A stretch of DNA of 64,000 nucleotides from Ridgeia piscesae. Lineage: Eukaryota; Annelida; Polychaeta; Sabellida; Siboglinidae. The notes beneath the pieces are model-generated. The model was not told the origin of the DNA, did not search any database, and saw only the letters and a list, made by a program, of their open reading frames with translations. The number at the start of each line of letters is the position of its first letter. Positions within the stretch are counted from its first letter, which is position 1. The position numbers and the translations under genes are program-made. The stretch spans positions 1 through 64,000 of the forward strand of contig JAODUO010000425.1 of assembly GCA_025642075.2 (NCBI GenBank), written 5' to 3'. This document shows, piece by piece, positions 13,601-21,842 of this stretch.

Positions 13601-16600
13601 TTATAAGAGATACACAAATTTAGCGCAATTTTTTCGTTTTTAAATTGCAATAATTTTGGATCTAATAAAGGTATCGTAATAAAATTAACAGTTACGTGAT
13701 CTGTAACTTATTACCTTTCATTTAAGCCTAAATCCTGTGGTAATTTTTTGAAGTGCCTACAGCAGGGCTACCTACTATATTTTCCGTAACGATCATGGGG
13801 TGTGGAGGGTCGTCTCGGGACCATCTGTATACTGTTGGCCCTGGTCCTAAAGTCCATCTCGTGGCTGTAACTAAATCCCAAGTCATTAATTTTGATTAAA
13901 ACTGATGAATTGTTTCCTTCCCTAGTCTGGGTTTGCCCCAACCACCGAAGCAGCCACGCCCACGGTTTCATTTACTGATAAATTGCAACACGGACTAGTA
14001 CTTCGTAGTTGCCAAGTTGGGTCGATGATTTTTTCGCGGCAACGCATTTTAGCCGTTTAAAATCGTCAATACTTCACTCAAAACAACTTTCCAAACAATG
14101 TATTTGCTAGGATTTTATTAAACATACATGTCATGTAAGAGTTTATCCAAATGTCTTATTAAAACGATGTTTTCCTGCGGTCAACTGCGAAATTGCCGGC
14201 AACCAGCAGACAACCGGAAGTAACTTATACATCTTGTGCTAGGTTGACCTTGCTGCGCTACTCTAGCGGCCTTGAACCCGGAGACAGCAGTCCAGTGCAT
14301 ATAAGTCCGTGGTGTAACCATGTCCACAAAAATATTTCCTAGATAACATTCTTAAATGATTGCAATAACCACAATAAAGTATGTTTTAGTCGCTACATTT
14401 ATCTTGTAAACAGGATATTGAATACAAAAATCTAATTTGTTTAGAGGAGAAGCGAAACCTGAGAAAGGAACTCGAGAAGCAGAAGACGGATAAGGAGGCA
14501 CTCATCGCATGCAAAGAGGAGTCAGACGGTTCGTTGGTTATGTATTTGTTGACTTGAAAGTGGTTAAGCTGGGATGCGCAACAGGTTTCATGTTGTCGCA
14601 ATAACGAAAACAAATCGTAATTTTTCTTTGTTCAGCTAGTAATCTCTCCGAGCTGACTCGATAAAGTAAGATCAGTTTTACCAAGTAATGTTGCCCTGCG
14701 TGGTCTTGCCCAGGGTTACATTGGTTTGTTTATGACATAGACAAGACATCACATCCAATAACAACACTGGCGGGAAGTTGTTTATTAGACGCATGCTTCA
14801 GATAGCTATTCCTTTCAGTACAGTTTCCTTTTAGATGCAATATGAGACACGGCCGTACGACAGTGCCGCATGTCTGATGGGTAACATCTCTGCCCGAAGT
14901 CGTCCTGCTGTCACGCTTTCAGACAGTGTCTGACGGAAGGGCGAGTGTGGGTGAAGGTCACTGTTTCACGGTTTCAACGAGATTGTGGTGTCAATATGAT
15001 AAGCGATATCATTCGCTATCGAGCGCATCGTGTCGGACATGACAACAGTGCATGTTGCATTGGTCCCAACATATACCAGACAGTTTCCGATGTGATGAAA
15101 AAATGTGCATGTTGCCATAGTAACACATCCGACACGACATTGTAGTACGACGGTGTCTGATGGTATATCGGGGCCTTAACGCAGTGTATTTTTTTAGATT
15201 ATTTTATTCCTTCTTTTTTCGCGAAGAGCAACATTAGTCAAAGGACAATTGTTAAAAGGCGACACGGTAGTCACGGTGGCGACACCAGTGTGAGAAAGGC
15301 TACCGTGTCGCCATCTAGTGGTAGTTGTCTGAAGACATTCGCTGACAGCGAGTGGAACATTATGAAAACAAGTGTAAAATGATTGATAAATGTGTATCAA
15401 CAATAACGAATAAAACTTTGTGGTCTACTCGTTTTGTCAATAATTCACCGACCATTATCATAATGTTTAGCACTTATTTGTTTAAATGTAAACGTTTACT
15501 TTATACGACAGGAATTCCAGTGAAATGATTTTACGCCTCTAAAACTAAGATTCCAGGTTTTAAGCATAGAAGCTTATAATAATAATAGTTATTATTATTA
15601 TTGCTCTTACTACTATTATCATAATTATTATATGTTCCAGAGAAAATAGCGGACCTCGAAAAGCGGCTGCGAAAGCTGGAGACAAAAGAAAAGGGTATGT
15701 GTGTGTGTCACCAGATGGACCACATTGGGTGAATCAAATCGGTAGAGTTATTAGTTATCTCGCTGAAACATGTCCTATCCCCTGTAACGTTTCAAACCCT
15801 ACCAACGAATTATATCATATATCTACCACCAGATAGTGACCCTGTAAACAATCAGAACGAGGCTCTTTGTTTAAATATGTCATTTATCAGTAATGACCAC
15901 TTTAATTATTTTTTTATTTTAAACTAACATAGGCCATTGTATAATATATTAAATAAAAACGTTAGTCTTAGTGTTAGTTTTTTTATAACAAAATAGGCTA
16001 ACTTTTGTCTCAGCTTCATACAGTATGTAGTTTGTGCGAAGACGATGAATACTATTATAGTGCAACATAGATAGCAACTGCGTGTGTCCACAGAAGACGT
16101 GAGGCGCCAGCCGCGTCCACGAGTAGCTGCCAGTGGAGGAGAGAAACATGAGTCACCACAGACGACCAGCCCTGGTAACGTCGTGTCACTTGTTTCCTAG
16201 TTTCAACTACCAAAAAATAATATGTTATGACTAAAACTTTACAATATGTTACTATGTCAAAGAGAAAATTAGAATTCGTGTGATGATTGTACTACACGTG
16301 TAATTATTCTTGATGAACGCGTATTGTCAACGGTGAAAGCAAGTCGGAATCATGTGAAGCTAGCTTGTTTCCAGAAGATATTTCGTAAAGTAAACTACCA
16401 ACGCGGGAATCATACTATGATAATTTACACTCCCAATCTTCGTTATTATAGTTGTCAATTTAAATTATTAGTATGCTGTTTTGTCGCCCAGCAACTAATT
16501 AATAATATGAAGAAAAGCACGTGTGTTTTTGTAGTTCCGAAATTAAAGTGAAAACCGCACTTTTTCTGTTTCAGCGGAGAAAGAAGAGAGAATAAAGGTT

Positions 16601-17820
16601 CTAACGTCTGCTGCAGAGCCCCGTAAGTTCCGGTCTCATTTGGTTTGGTTACACGTTTCCTTGCGAAGATCTAGAAACTGTCTTAATTTCTCAATTACCT
16701 TGTAGTTCCCTGCAGTGCGTTTAACCGCTAAATGAGTACTACAACACGTCAGCATTTACAATATTCTCGGGAACCTAACGCGTTGATATACGTGTTTAGG
16801 GTCGGATGTCTAAAACGTTTGGTTCCTTTAGTGTGTGTTTTGTGTATTTCACTATTGGTAATTGCTTGGGTCCATGCATCTTGAAGTGTTAACATAGAAT
16901 ATCCATTTGCAGGTGCAGTTATTAAACCTTTGAACGTATAGATTACTAGGAAAACCTATCTGAAGCCACGATATTCAAGTTCGAATGACAGCGCAATTTC
17001 AGTGGAAAAGCTGACGTCACGTGTTCTTACCCTCGCCAGTTAACCCTTCTCCGATGTCTCCTTTAAGATGCTCGGTGAACCTTATACTTCGGCCACTCAT
17101 TTCTTGGCATTAGTTTTGGTAAAACTAATTATATTCACAACCGACTCTACCATTTCCAATGATATACGTTGTTTATATGTATATTATGATATGTTTATAT
17201 CCTCAGTGCCATAACTAAAATAACAGTTTCAAGTAAGCGAACGTCGAAATTCTGTTGTTGCCATAATTGGTTAAACATATTAGATATCCTACGTCACAGC
17301 TTGGCGCTTAGGCTTTCGGTCACGCTACTCGCCCTGGGGTCGGGCATTTCATAAATGGCCTTTTTAGCACAGCATACCTAATTAACCACACTAAACAGTT
17401 ATTTGTCATTGCAAATGTTTAGTTTATATTAAATCTTTAGAGCAATTAATCTGCGCTGTATCGATACATCTTGCGTCATTCTTGAATATATATGATATGG
17501 AATGTTGAGAAAACTAGTTGCACCTTTACACTAGTGTCTGCCTGTCACTTTGTTTTTGTTGTGTCTTTGTTTGTTTTGTTGTCATGCATGTTGCTTGTCC
17601 AGTGAAAAGGGAGAGTGGCAACGCTGCCAGGCTCCGGAGGCTTCAAGTCCTGCAGTTGGTGAGAGACTTCGAGGAACCACAGTTGTGGCATCATGTATCG
17701 GCTCTGGTTGTTAATGACTGGAAGCTGGACATCTCTAATGTCATCAAGACCAAAGATGTGGCCAACCTGGAATGGCTACTGACGTCGGGTGTAGCGAATG
17801 ACATCCGTGAGCTTGAGTGA
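4562..17820 (+). CDS. Death-domain / coiled-coil protein, nine-exon gene
   Basis: Spliced model: 4562-4622, 4934-5197, 7010-7093, 8833-8887, 14445-14528, 15641-15694, 16094-16174, 16575-16622, 17603-17820. Every junction has AG/GT borders and every intron is phase 1, so internal exons can be skipped or duplicated without losing frame. The product is 315 aa if exon 4 had 54 nt, or 297 aa if exon 4 is skipped. Order: a 20-residue leader, a Death domain (about residues 22-106), charged coiled-coil segments, a short Pro/Arg-rich linker, and a 72-residue C-terminal segment of unknown fold. Death domains form homotypic six-helix assemblies in apoptosis and innate-immune signalling, so an adaptor role in the cytoplasm is likely, but the pathway is unknown. 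Exons 3-4 and 5-6 are a tandem duplication. As written, exon 4 is 55 nt and breaks the frame. The donor after exons 3 and 5 (GTTCGT) is weak. Confidence 0.75.
4934..5197 (+). CDS. Death-domain gene exon 2: complete Death domain
   Basis: The acceptor is ...tgttttctag and the donor is GTGAGT; the exon is 264 nt, phase 1 to phase 1. The 88 residues have the Death-fold pattern: LSDRLLMRLAKTIG (helix 1), LELGVYLGLDEATIQ (helices 2-3), the hallmark ILSLWRQRTG (helix 5 with its Trp) and a final LTDLDRQDLVQLVRSG (helix 6). A symmetric phase-1 exon holding one whole domain is typical of shuffled modules. Confidence 0.85.
5198..7009 (+). other. Intron 2
   Basis: No coding feature. About 5890-5995 is a decayed run of ttaggg/gttagg-like words (for example agttagggttaattaaggtt), which may be an interstitial degenerate telomere-type repeat. 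The remainder is unique-looking AT-rich sequence. Confidence 0.5.
7010..7093 (+). CDS. Death-domain gene exon 3: coiled-coil, first copy
   Basis: The acceptor is tctgttttcag; the exon is 84 nt, phase 1 to phase 1. It encodes a highly charged helix beginning DENKMLREKLEKEKEEK and ending CKKESD, typical of a coiled coil. Exon 5 (14445-14528) is the same length, ends CKEESD, and shares intron sequence on its 3' side for about 120 bp, so the two are duplicates. The GTTCGT donor is non-optimal but identical in both. Confidence 0.7.
7232..7510 (+). repeat. tRNA-Asp-derived SINE
   Basis: 7240-7307 folds as a tRNA: the 5' stem GCGGTGG pairs with CTACCGC, box A is in tggtcgcgcggtagagcg, the anticodon loop CTGTCAA has GTC (Asp), and the perfect T arm ggtggttcaatcccacc contains box B. 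The anticodon stem is damaged. A non-tRNA body follows (cacatttgcctgtgtctttc, ggaagagac) to roughly 7510, as in tRNA-type SINEs. It lies in intron 3 in the sense orientation. The open frame on the opposite strand (7318-7503) has no support. Confidence 0.7.
7740..7900 (+). repeat. Intron block duplicated at 15235-15400
   Basis: The words gcgatacggtcgtcacg, gtcgtcatct and gtctgaagac occur here, with diverged partners in the same order at 15235-15400. Both blocks sit in the intron between the paired coiled-coil exons, so the duplication covered exon, intron and exon. Confidence 0.65.
8105..8700. repeat. ACGT-rich degenerate short tandem array
   Basis: Roughly 600 bp of intron 3 are dense in variants of a 10-11 bp word such as acaacgtgg, aaacgtggc or tacaacgta, with the ACGT core recurring several dozen times. 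CpG and TpG/CpA steps are far commoner than in the surroundings. There is no coding feature; the open frame on the minus strand at 8341-8601 is an incidental reading of the array. Confidence 0.6.
8833..8887 (+). CDS. Death-domain gene exon 4: coiled-coil, frame-shifted copy
   Basis: The acceptor is gatatttcag and the donor is GTACGT. The exon is 55 nt, whereas its duplicate exon 6 is 54 nt. With one A fewer in the starting A7 run, the phase-1 frame reads a coiled-coil segment (EKIAGLQKRLGKLEAKET) matching exon 6 (EKIADLEKRLRKLETKEK). As written it shifts the frame. It is either a homopolymer sequencing error or a genuinely dead exon that is skipped. Confidence 0.6.
9172..9245 (+). repeat. GC-rich insert sharing a module with 12075-12120
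   Basis: This stretch, absent from the other arm, contains gggggagttggctgcaaagg, which recurs in the centre of the foldback at 12098-12118. It is probably a small mobile element or its fragment. Confidence 0.45.
11311..12035. other. Central loop of the intron-4 foldback
   Basis: AT-rich single-copy spacer between the arms. No open frame resembling a known protein and no RNA gene that I recognise. Confidence 0.4.
12036..12183. mobile_element. Small element with about 24-bp terminal inverted repeats (MITE-like)
   Basis: It begins aagaatcctgtcgatgtttt and ends with the reverse complement, aacatcgacaggattctt, enclosing about 100 bp of GC-rich sequence in an AT-rich setting. The size and structure fit a miniature inverted-repeat element. 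I see no clear target-site duplication. Confidence 0.55.
14445..14528 (+). CDS. Death-domain gene exon 5: coiled-coil, second copy
   Basis: The acceptor is aatttgtttag; the exon is 84 nt, phase 1 to phase 1, and encodes EEKRNLRKELEKQKTDKEA onward to CKEESD. It is the duplicate of exon 3, and the homology continues about 120 bp into the following intron (to about 14645). Confidence 0.75.
15641..15694 (+). CDS. Death-domain gene exon 6: coiled-coil, intact copy
   Basis: The acceptor is atgttccag and the donor is GTATGT; the exon is 54 nt, phase 1 to phase 1. It reads EKIADLEKRLRKLETKEK, a heptad-like helix. It is the intact duplicate of exon 4. Confidence 0.75.
16094..16174 (+). CDS. Death-domain gene exon 7: Arg/Pro/Ser linker
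   Basis: The acceptor is gtgtccacag and the donor is GTAACG; the exon is 81 nt, phase 1 to phase 1. It encodes EDVRRQPRPRVAASGGEK followed by a His/Glu/Ser/Pro/Thr-rich tail, so it is probably a flexible linker rather than a domain. Confidence 0.65.
16575..16622 (+). CDS. Death-domain gene exon 8: short charged segment
   Basis: The acceptor is ctgtttcag and the donor is GTAAGT (consensus); the exon is 48 nt, phase 1 to phase 1, reading AEKEERIKVLTSAAEP. Short, but it keeps the frame with both neighbours. Confidence 0.65.
17603..17820 (+). CDS. Death-domain gene exon 9: C-terminal segment and stop
   Basis: The acceptor is tgcttgtccag. The exon encodes 72 residues after the junction codon and ends at TGA 17818-17820. 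The sequence (LRRLQVLQLVRDFEEPQLW ... VNDWKLDISNVIKTKDVANL ... DIRELE) is helical with conserved-looking Trp/Leu spacing, and the composition is coding-like. I do not recognise the fold. The open frame begins upstream at 17518, but that part is intron. Confidence 0.75.
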
Positions 17821-18819
17821 GTACAGGACCGAGTCAGTTGTCTCAGTGACTGTCTAATGGTATGTTGTATCTCCAAGCGGACCAATAGCTAAAATGACTT
17901 GCCGCTGTCATGACTATTCCAGTAGTCCCTAACACATAAAGATAGCGAAATGGATCTGGAACACATGTTGAGAAACTTGACTTTGTATGATTGGTTGAAC
18001 AATAATTTTGTGTAAAAATGAATCACATGTTTGTTTTGACATAGGTGTCAAAATAGAGGTATGGTTATGAGATAAAAAATCAGACCACCCTAATTACATT
18101 AAGCCACATTGATAACGCCAAAATGATAGGCAAGGTTCAAAAGCTTTTAAAGCGTGTATCAAACATGTCCCGATGGTAACGAACCTACCACGAAAAGGGG
18201 AAATAAGCTGATGTAAGCGCATAATCCCACCACACGCGTATTGACGATGAATCGTCATAATCGAGATGAAACTTCATACAATGCAAAATAACAGCATCAA
18301 TGTATATATAAGTAAGACAGTTTATTACCAAGTAACATTAAGAATGCACAAGGAATTGCTGTTGTTACCAAATGACAATGTTTGATAGTTGTATCAATGA
18401 ATATTTGGTTTAATGGGCAATAAGGTGCGTGAATGAATTCGTAAAATTCGGCCTAATCTTCCGACCGCCCCTTGATCCCCTGTCCCCCCGGCTAGCTACG
18501 GACCTATAATTGCGCATTGGAGGTACGCTGTAATTCAACATCTAAACATCTTTACGATTTATTTAATATTAACTCAGTATCAGACCTATCTGGTAATCCA
18601 CCAAAACACCAGTTGTTATACATAACACCGCTTAATTACGGCTATGACATAATAACCATGTTCAGCAATGAGAATCGCTCTAGCGAATGACACAGAAACT
18701 TGTGTGTCGAATCTGGGCGACAGATGGAGCCGCGATAAAATAATTTGCATAGATGTTGTCGTCTGCTTTTAGAACGAGAATATTTTATAGACGTGATGTT
18801 TTGCTACGAACAGGCTCCA
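17821..18819. other. Intergenic, no feature seen
   Basis: Unique-looking sequence after the Death-domain gene stop. I see no canonical AATAAA close to the stop and no open frame of interest. Confidence 0.4.
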
Positions 18820-19045
18820 TCAGGTTTGGTTGTGGTTATACAAGTCATACATTAAAATATAACAGAAATGAAAATAAGGTTAAATGCATTTTATAATTAT
18901 TATTAGCAAGTTAGCACAATTAATTGCGAAAAAGTCTTTAATAAAAATGGAAATTAATGTTTTAACTGTATGTCATAATTATTAGCAAGTGAGATTGTTT
19001 AATTGCGAAAATGAATTTAAAAAGAGACATGTATATTAACTGAAA
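18820..19045. repeat. Dispersed repeat related to 48770-49090
   Basis: atacaagtcatacat followed by aaaatataa and agaaatgaaaataa recurs at about 49040-49082. The adjoining attagcaagt / aattgcgaaaa words recur in reverse complement at 48790-48905. AT-rich non-coding element, class unknown. Confidence 0.5.
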
Positions 19046-19150
19046 TCGGTCATACGTAGAGTAAGGAAATGAAATTATGTTCATGGGGACGATTTGTAAT
19101 ATTTACTTCATTAGGTAAAGATTTTGAGTTGTTGACAAACGAGGTAGCAA

Positions 19151-19187
19151 CTCTTTATGAGTTATATGGTTGGCTCTGAAAAGAACC
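19151..19187 (-). promoter_or_regulatory. Histone-type 3' end signal downstream of Merlin copy 1
   Basis: On the minus strand, 19187-19172 reads GGTTCTTTTCAGAGCC: a 6-bp stem with one G-U pair and a 4-nt loop, matching the replication-dependent histone mRNA stem-loop (GGCTCTTTTCAGAGCC). It is followed by AACCA, as at the histone cleavage site, and then by TAAAGAG (19157-19151), matching the purine-rich histone downstream element that pairs with U7 snRNA. It lies 21 nt past the transposase stop codon. Confidence 0.75.
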
Positions 19188-19208
19188 GTTTTTTTCTTCT
19201 GTCTCAGC

Positions 19209-20193
19209 TCAACACGGGTATTGCTGCCTTTTGCAGACCAGCAACGCCGCTAGTCTATGCTGGTGTCCTTTGTGGCGCTCCTGCCACACAAATTCACGGA
19301 GGTACGTGTCGAACAGTTGTCTGGTAGTGCCGAATTGACGACGCAACTTGCGTTTTGCGCGCATCCACAGATTCTCCACGTTTTGGGTGTGTATCTCAGG
19401 GTGTAGTGGATCCACGAAATTCTCCTGGTGGACCACTGCGTCGTGGAGATACACACCCCCGTTCAGCTGCGAGAGGTTGCTGTAAGCAGCCCAACCATCC
19501 GAAATGATGTGGGTGCCCGGGAGACACCATTGTTGGATAAGTGGCACCAGTGTCTGTGCTGTTCTGTCCGGCACAACCTCCATCACGCATAGGCCGCTGT
19601 CTCGTTCAATGGCAGCAAAAACCCATAGGCCGTTCACCCGTCGCCCTCTGTGGAATTTCCGGCGTAAGAAATACGACTCGTCGATTTCGACAACAACGGG
19701 CTGGCCATTGTTGTCGAAACCGCCCAGCTGTCGCGGGTTTCGTCGCACATCTTCTGCACAGATGTTTCGTATAAAATTCCCCCAGTCTACGGCAGTTCTT
19801 GGCGACAGCGTCAGTTGCCAGGTGACATGGTGAAGTGGAATTTCTGTTGCCCAGGAAAATAAGAACCACACGAGTTTCCCTATGGGAACCTTGCTCTTAA
19901 AAAAATGACCCTTCTCGCACACTGTGCCTCTGGTGACACTGACGACACTTCCACCGCCATCCGTCCTGGGTATCATGTTGTGCGACCAAACTGCATGGAA
20001 TTGCGCAACGAGGGCAGTCGAAACTGTTCTTCAGCAATCCTCGTGCAGCAAGCCATTCCAGCTGTGGATGCACGTCGTCGTTAAGCATCAAACGCAACTG
20101 GAACGGGCCGAGTTTCTGTTGCGCAACAGCCGCTGGAATGAGAACTGCGTTGGGAGGCAGAATTTGCACTGGTGCTGCTGGGCGACCGGCCAT
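19209..20193 (-). mobile_element. Merlin (IS1016/ISXO2-like) DNA transposase, one-base frameshift
   Basis: Two overlapping frames make one protein: 20193-19897 (98 aa) and 19976-19209. The N-terminal part has a zinc ribbon (CPRC ... CRQC) and the junction motif HSVREGSFF. The C-terminal part is the DDE core: EIDESYF (first D), IISDGWAAY (second D) and HTQNVENLWMRAKRKLR (catalytic E). The frame changes at a T7 run where T6 would keep it; the joined length of about 327 aa is normal for Merlin. The transposase cuts and pastes its own element. Nothing else in the core looks damaged, so the shift may be a consensus error. Sequence shared with copy 2 runs on to about 19049, past the histone-type signal. 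I could not define terminal inverted repeats. Confidence 0.9.
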
Positions 20194-20870
20194 TGCAGTA
20201 AACAGTGTCTTTTCGATTCTCTCTGTGACTCAATGAAGTTGTTCAAAGGCTTGCCTTATACGAACTGATTTCTTATGTGAAACGCCTGTATTATATGTAA
20301 TTGCACATCCGAATACGATACAGTGTAACATGTTTTACCCGCCTAACATATCGCGCCCTTGGAATCGTGCCAAATAAATGAGTACATGTTTTGTAAGATC
20401 ATGTGATCGGTTCGCGGCCAGAAAATGCTGGCCATTTCTACATAATCTCCCTCATACACTATGAGTACATCTGTGTAATTTCTTAGTATATACTGGAAAA
20501 AACTACACTTATTTGCAGCTACAGCATGAAACTCCTGCTACAAATTTTAATGATGGTTAGAAGAAAAGCTCCACAGCCGAAGCAGCGAAGTAGGGGGGTT
20601 ATTGATGAAGAAAGGCTGTCAGGGCCAGTCAGCAACTTAGTCTTAGAGTAGCAGCAATTCCATAAGCTATGCATGTTTATGCGTGTGACATAATATAAAT
20701 ATATATAAAAATGCATGTGACATCTACATGTAATATTATGGTAATTGGTATTTCATCGTTTATGTTTTTGTATTACATTTCAGTGTAAGCAACTGTAAAC
20801 AGAAGGTTTTTAATAATTACTATAACCAATGGCAATGACATAATTCCTCTGTATTTGATGCTCCCCTAAA
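20194..20870. other. Intergenic with a gatcatgtgatcgg repeat fragment
   Basis: At about 20396-20440 the words gatcatgtgatcggt and cgcggccagaaaa match the tandem units at 24715-24960. Otherwise no feature; the open frame at 20519-20716 on the minus strand has no support. Confidence 0.4.
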
Positions 20871-21025
20871 GCACCACGTTTTTCATACGTACAACAGACA
20901 ACCAAAGAACATGAACATGTTTAGCTGGTCTAATATTTAGACTAATTAAATTGTTTATCATGTATCTGTTCTATTATGAATGTCAGCTTATTTGTAGATA
21001 TTTCATTATTTATATTTGGTGAAAG
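20870..21025. repeat. Dispersed repeat, inverted copy at 24025-24195
   Basis: tttagctggtctaatattta and attaaattgtttatcatgta here correspond in reverse complement to 24030-24120, and acaacagacaaccaaag corresponds to ctttggttgtctgttgt near 24180. Part of a repeat cluster with the palindrome at 23424-24010. Confidence 0.65.
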
Positions 21026-21840
21026 CAATACACTTTTACTACATAAGTTAACATTGACTGAATCTTGAATTTTTTCTACATTCATTGTTTCGTTAAAATT
21101 ATCTCACAAATGTGAACGTTAACCAACACAGTTCACTATGCACCACTGTAGGATAGACTTAATAATTACTGTGTACTGCAAGGGTTTACAGCAATAGGTG
21201 AATAAGATTTAACAAAAATGCCACCTACAGATTCAACTGTAGATGGCAAGTGGCCTAGGAAGCCCTTTGACTTATCGAGAGTTCAATTTATCTATCTAAG
21301 TATACCCCGCCCTTCTTAGGTATTATTCGATTTCATTACTAAATATATTAACAATACTGGCACCTACACAATCAGCCGATAATCTGTTCCATTCATTCCC
21401 ATTGTATATTGTGCATCTTCATTCACAATATTAAACAGCATTTACGACCAGTCTGTCAACTTATTAAGATCATCGTGTAAATGCTGTCTCTCTGTATAAC
21501 TTTTTAATTTTCCTAAACACTTATATCGTCCGCAAACTTCAACACCTTGCTTGTTATGTCATCATCATCATTGATATACATTAAGAATATAATACATTCC
21601 AATATTGATCTATGCGGTACTCCACTAAAAATCGATTTCCTGTTTGAAACCTCCCCATCCACTACTACTCTTTGTATTGTATCAATAAGTCATTTTTATA
21701 TCCAGTTAATCATTATCTATTTTAAAGTTTGAGACTGCCAATTATAAATTTTCTTCTTGTTTTTATACATTATTAAATTATACAAACTATATCCATATCT
21801 AGTGAATATATACTGTGATATTGGACACTGAATATGTATA
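21026..21840. other. Intergenic, AT-rich
   Basis: No feature supported except a short dyad near 21225-21250 (ccacctacag / ctgtagatgg). The open frame at 21547-21732 is not convincing. Confidence 0.35.
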
Positions 21841-21842
21841 AT

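Larger units (their letters stand above)
9145..14325. repeat. Second large inverted repeat (foldback) inside intron 4
   Basis: The left arm, about 9145-11310, matches the right arm, about 12190-14325, in reverse complement. Pairs include taaccacggacttatatg (9147) with catataagtccgtggt (14298), ggataaactcttacatgac with gtcatgtaagagtttatcc, and gcctgaacaaaactat with atagttttgttcaggc. The arms are very AT-rich and differ by many small indels, mostly in homopolymers. The left arm also has an insertion near 9172-9260. No transposase is visible. It lies between the duplicated exon pairs, in the middle of a host gene. Confidence 0.85.

Noticed and set aside
19504..19833. Plus-strand frames over the Merlin copy
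   Set aside because: Antisense shadows of the transposase.
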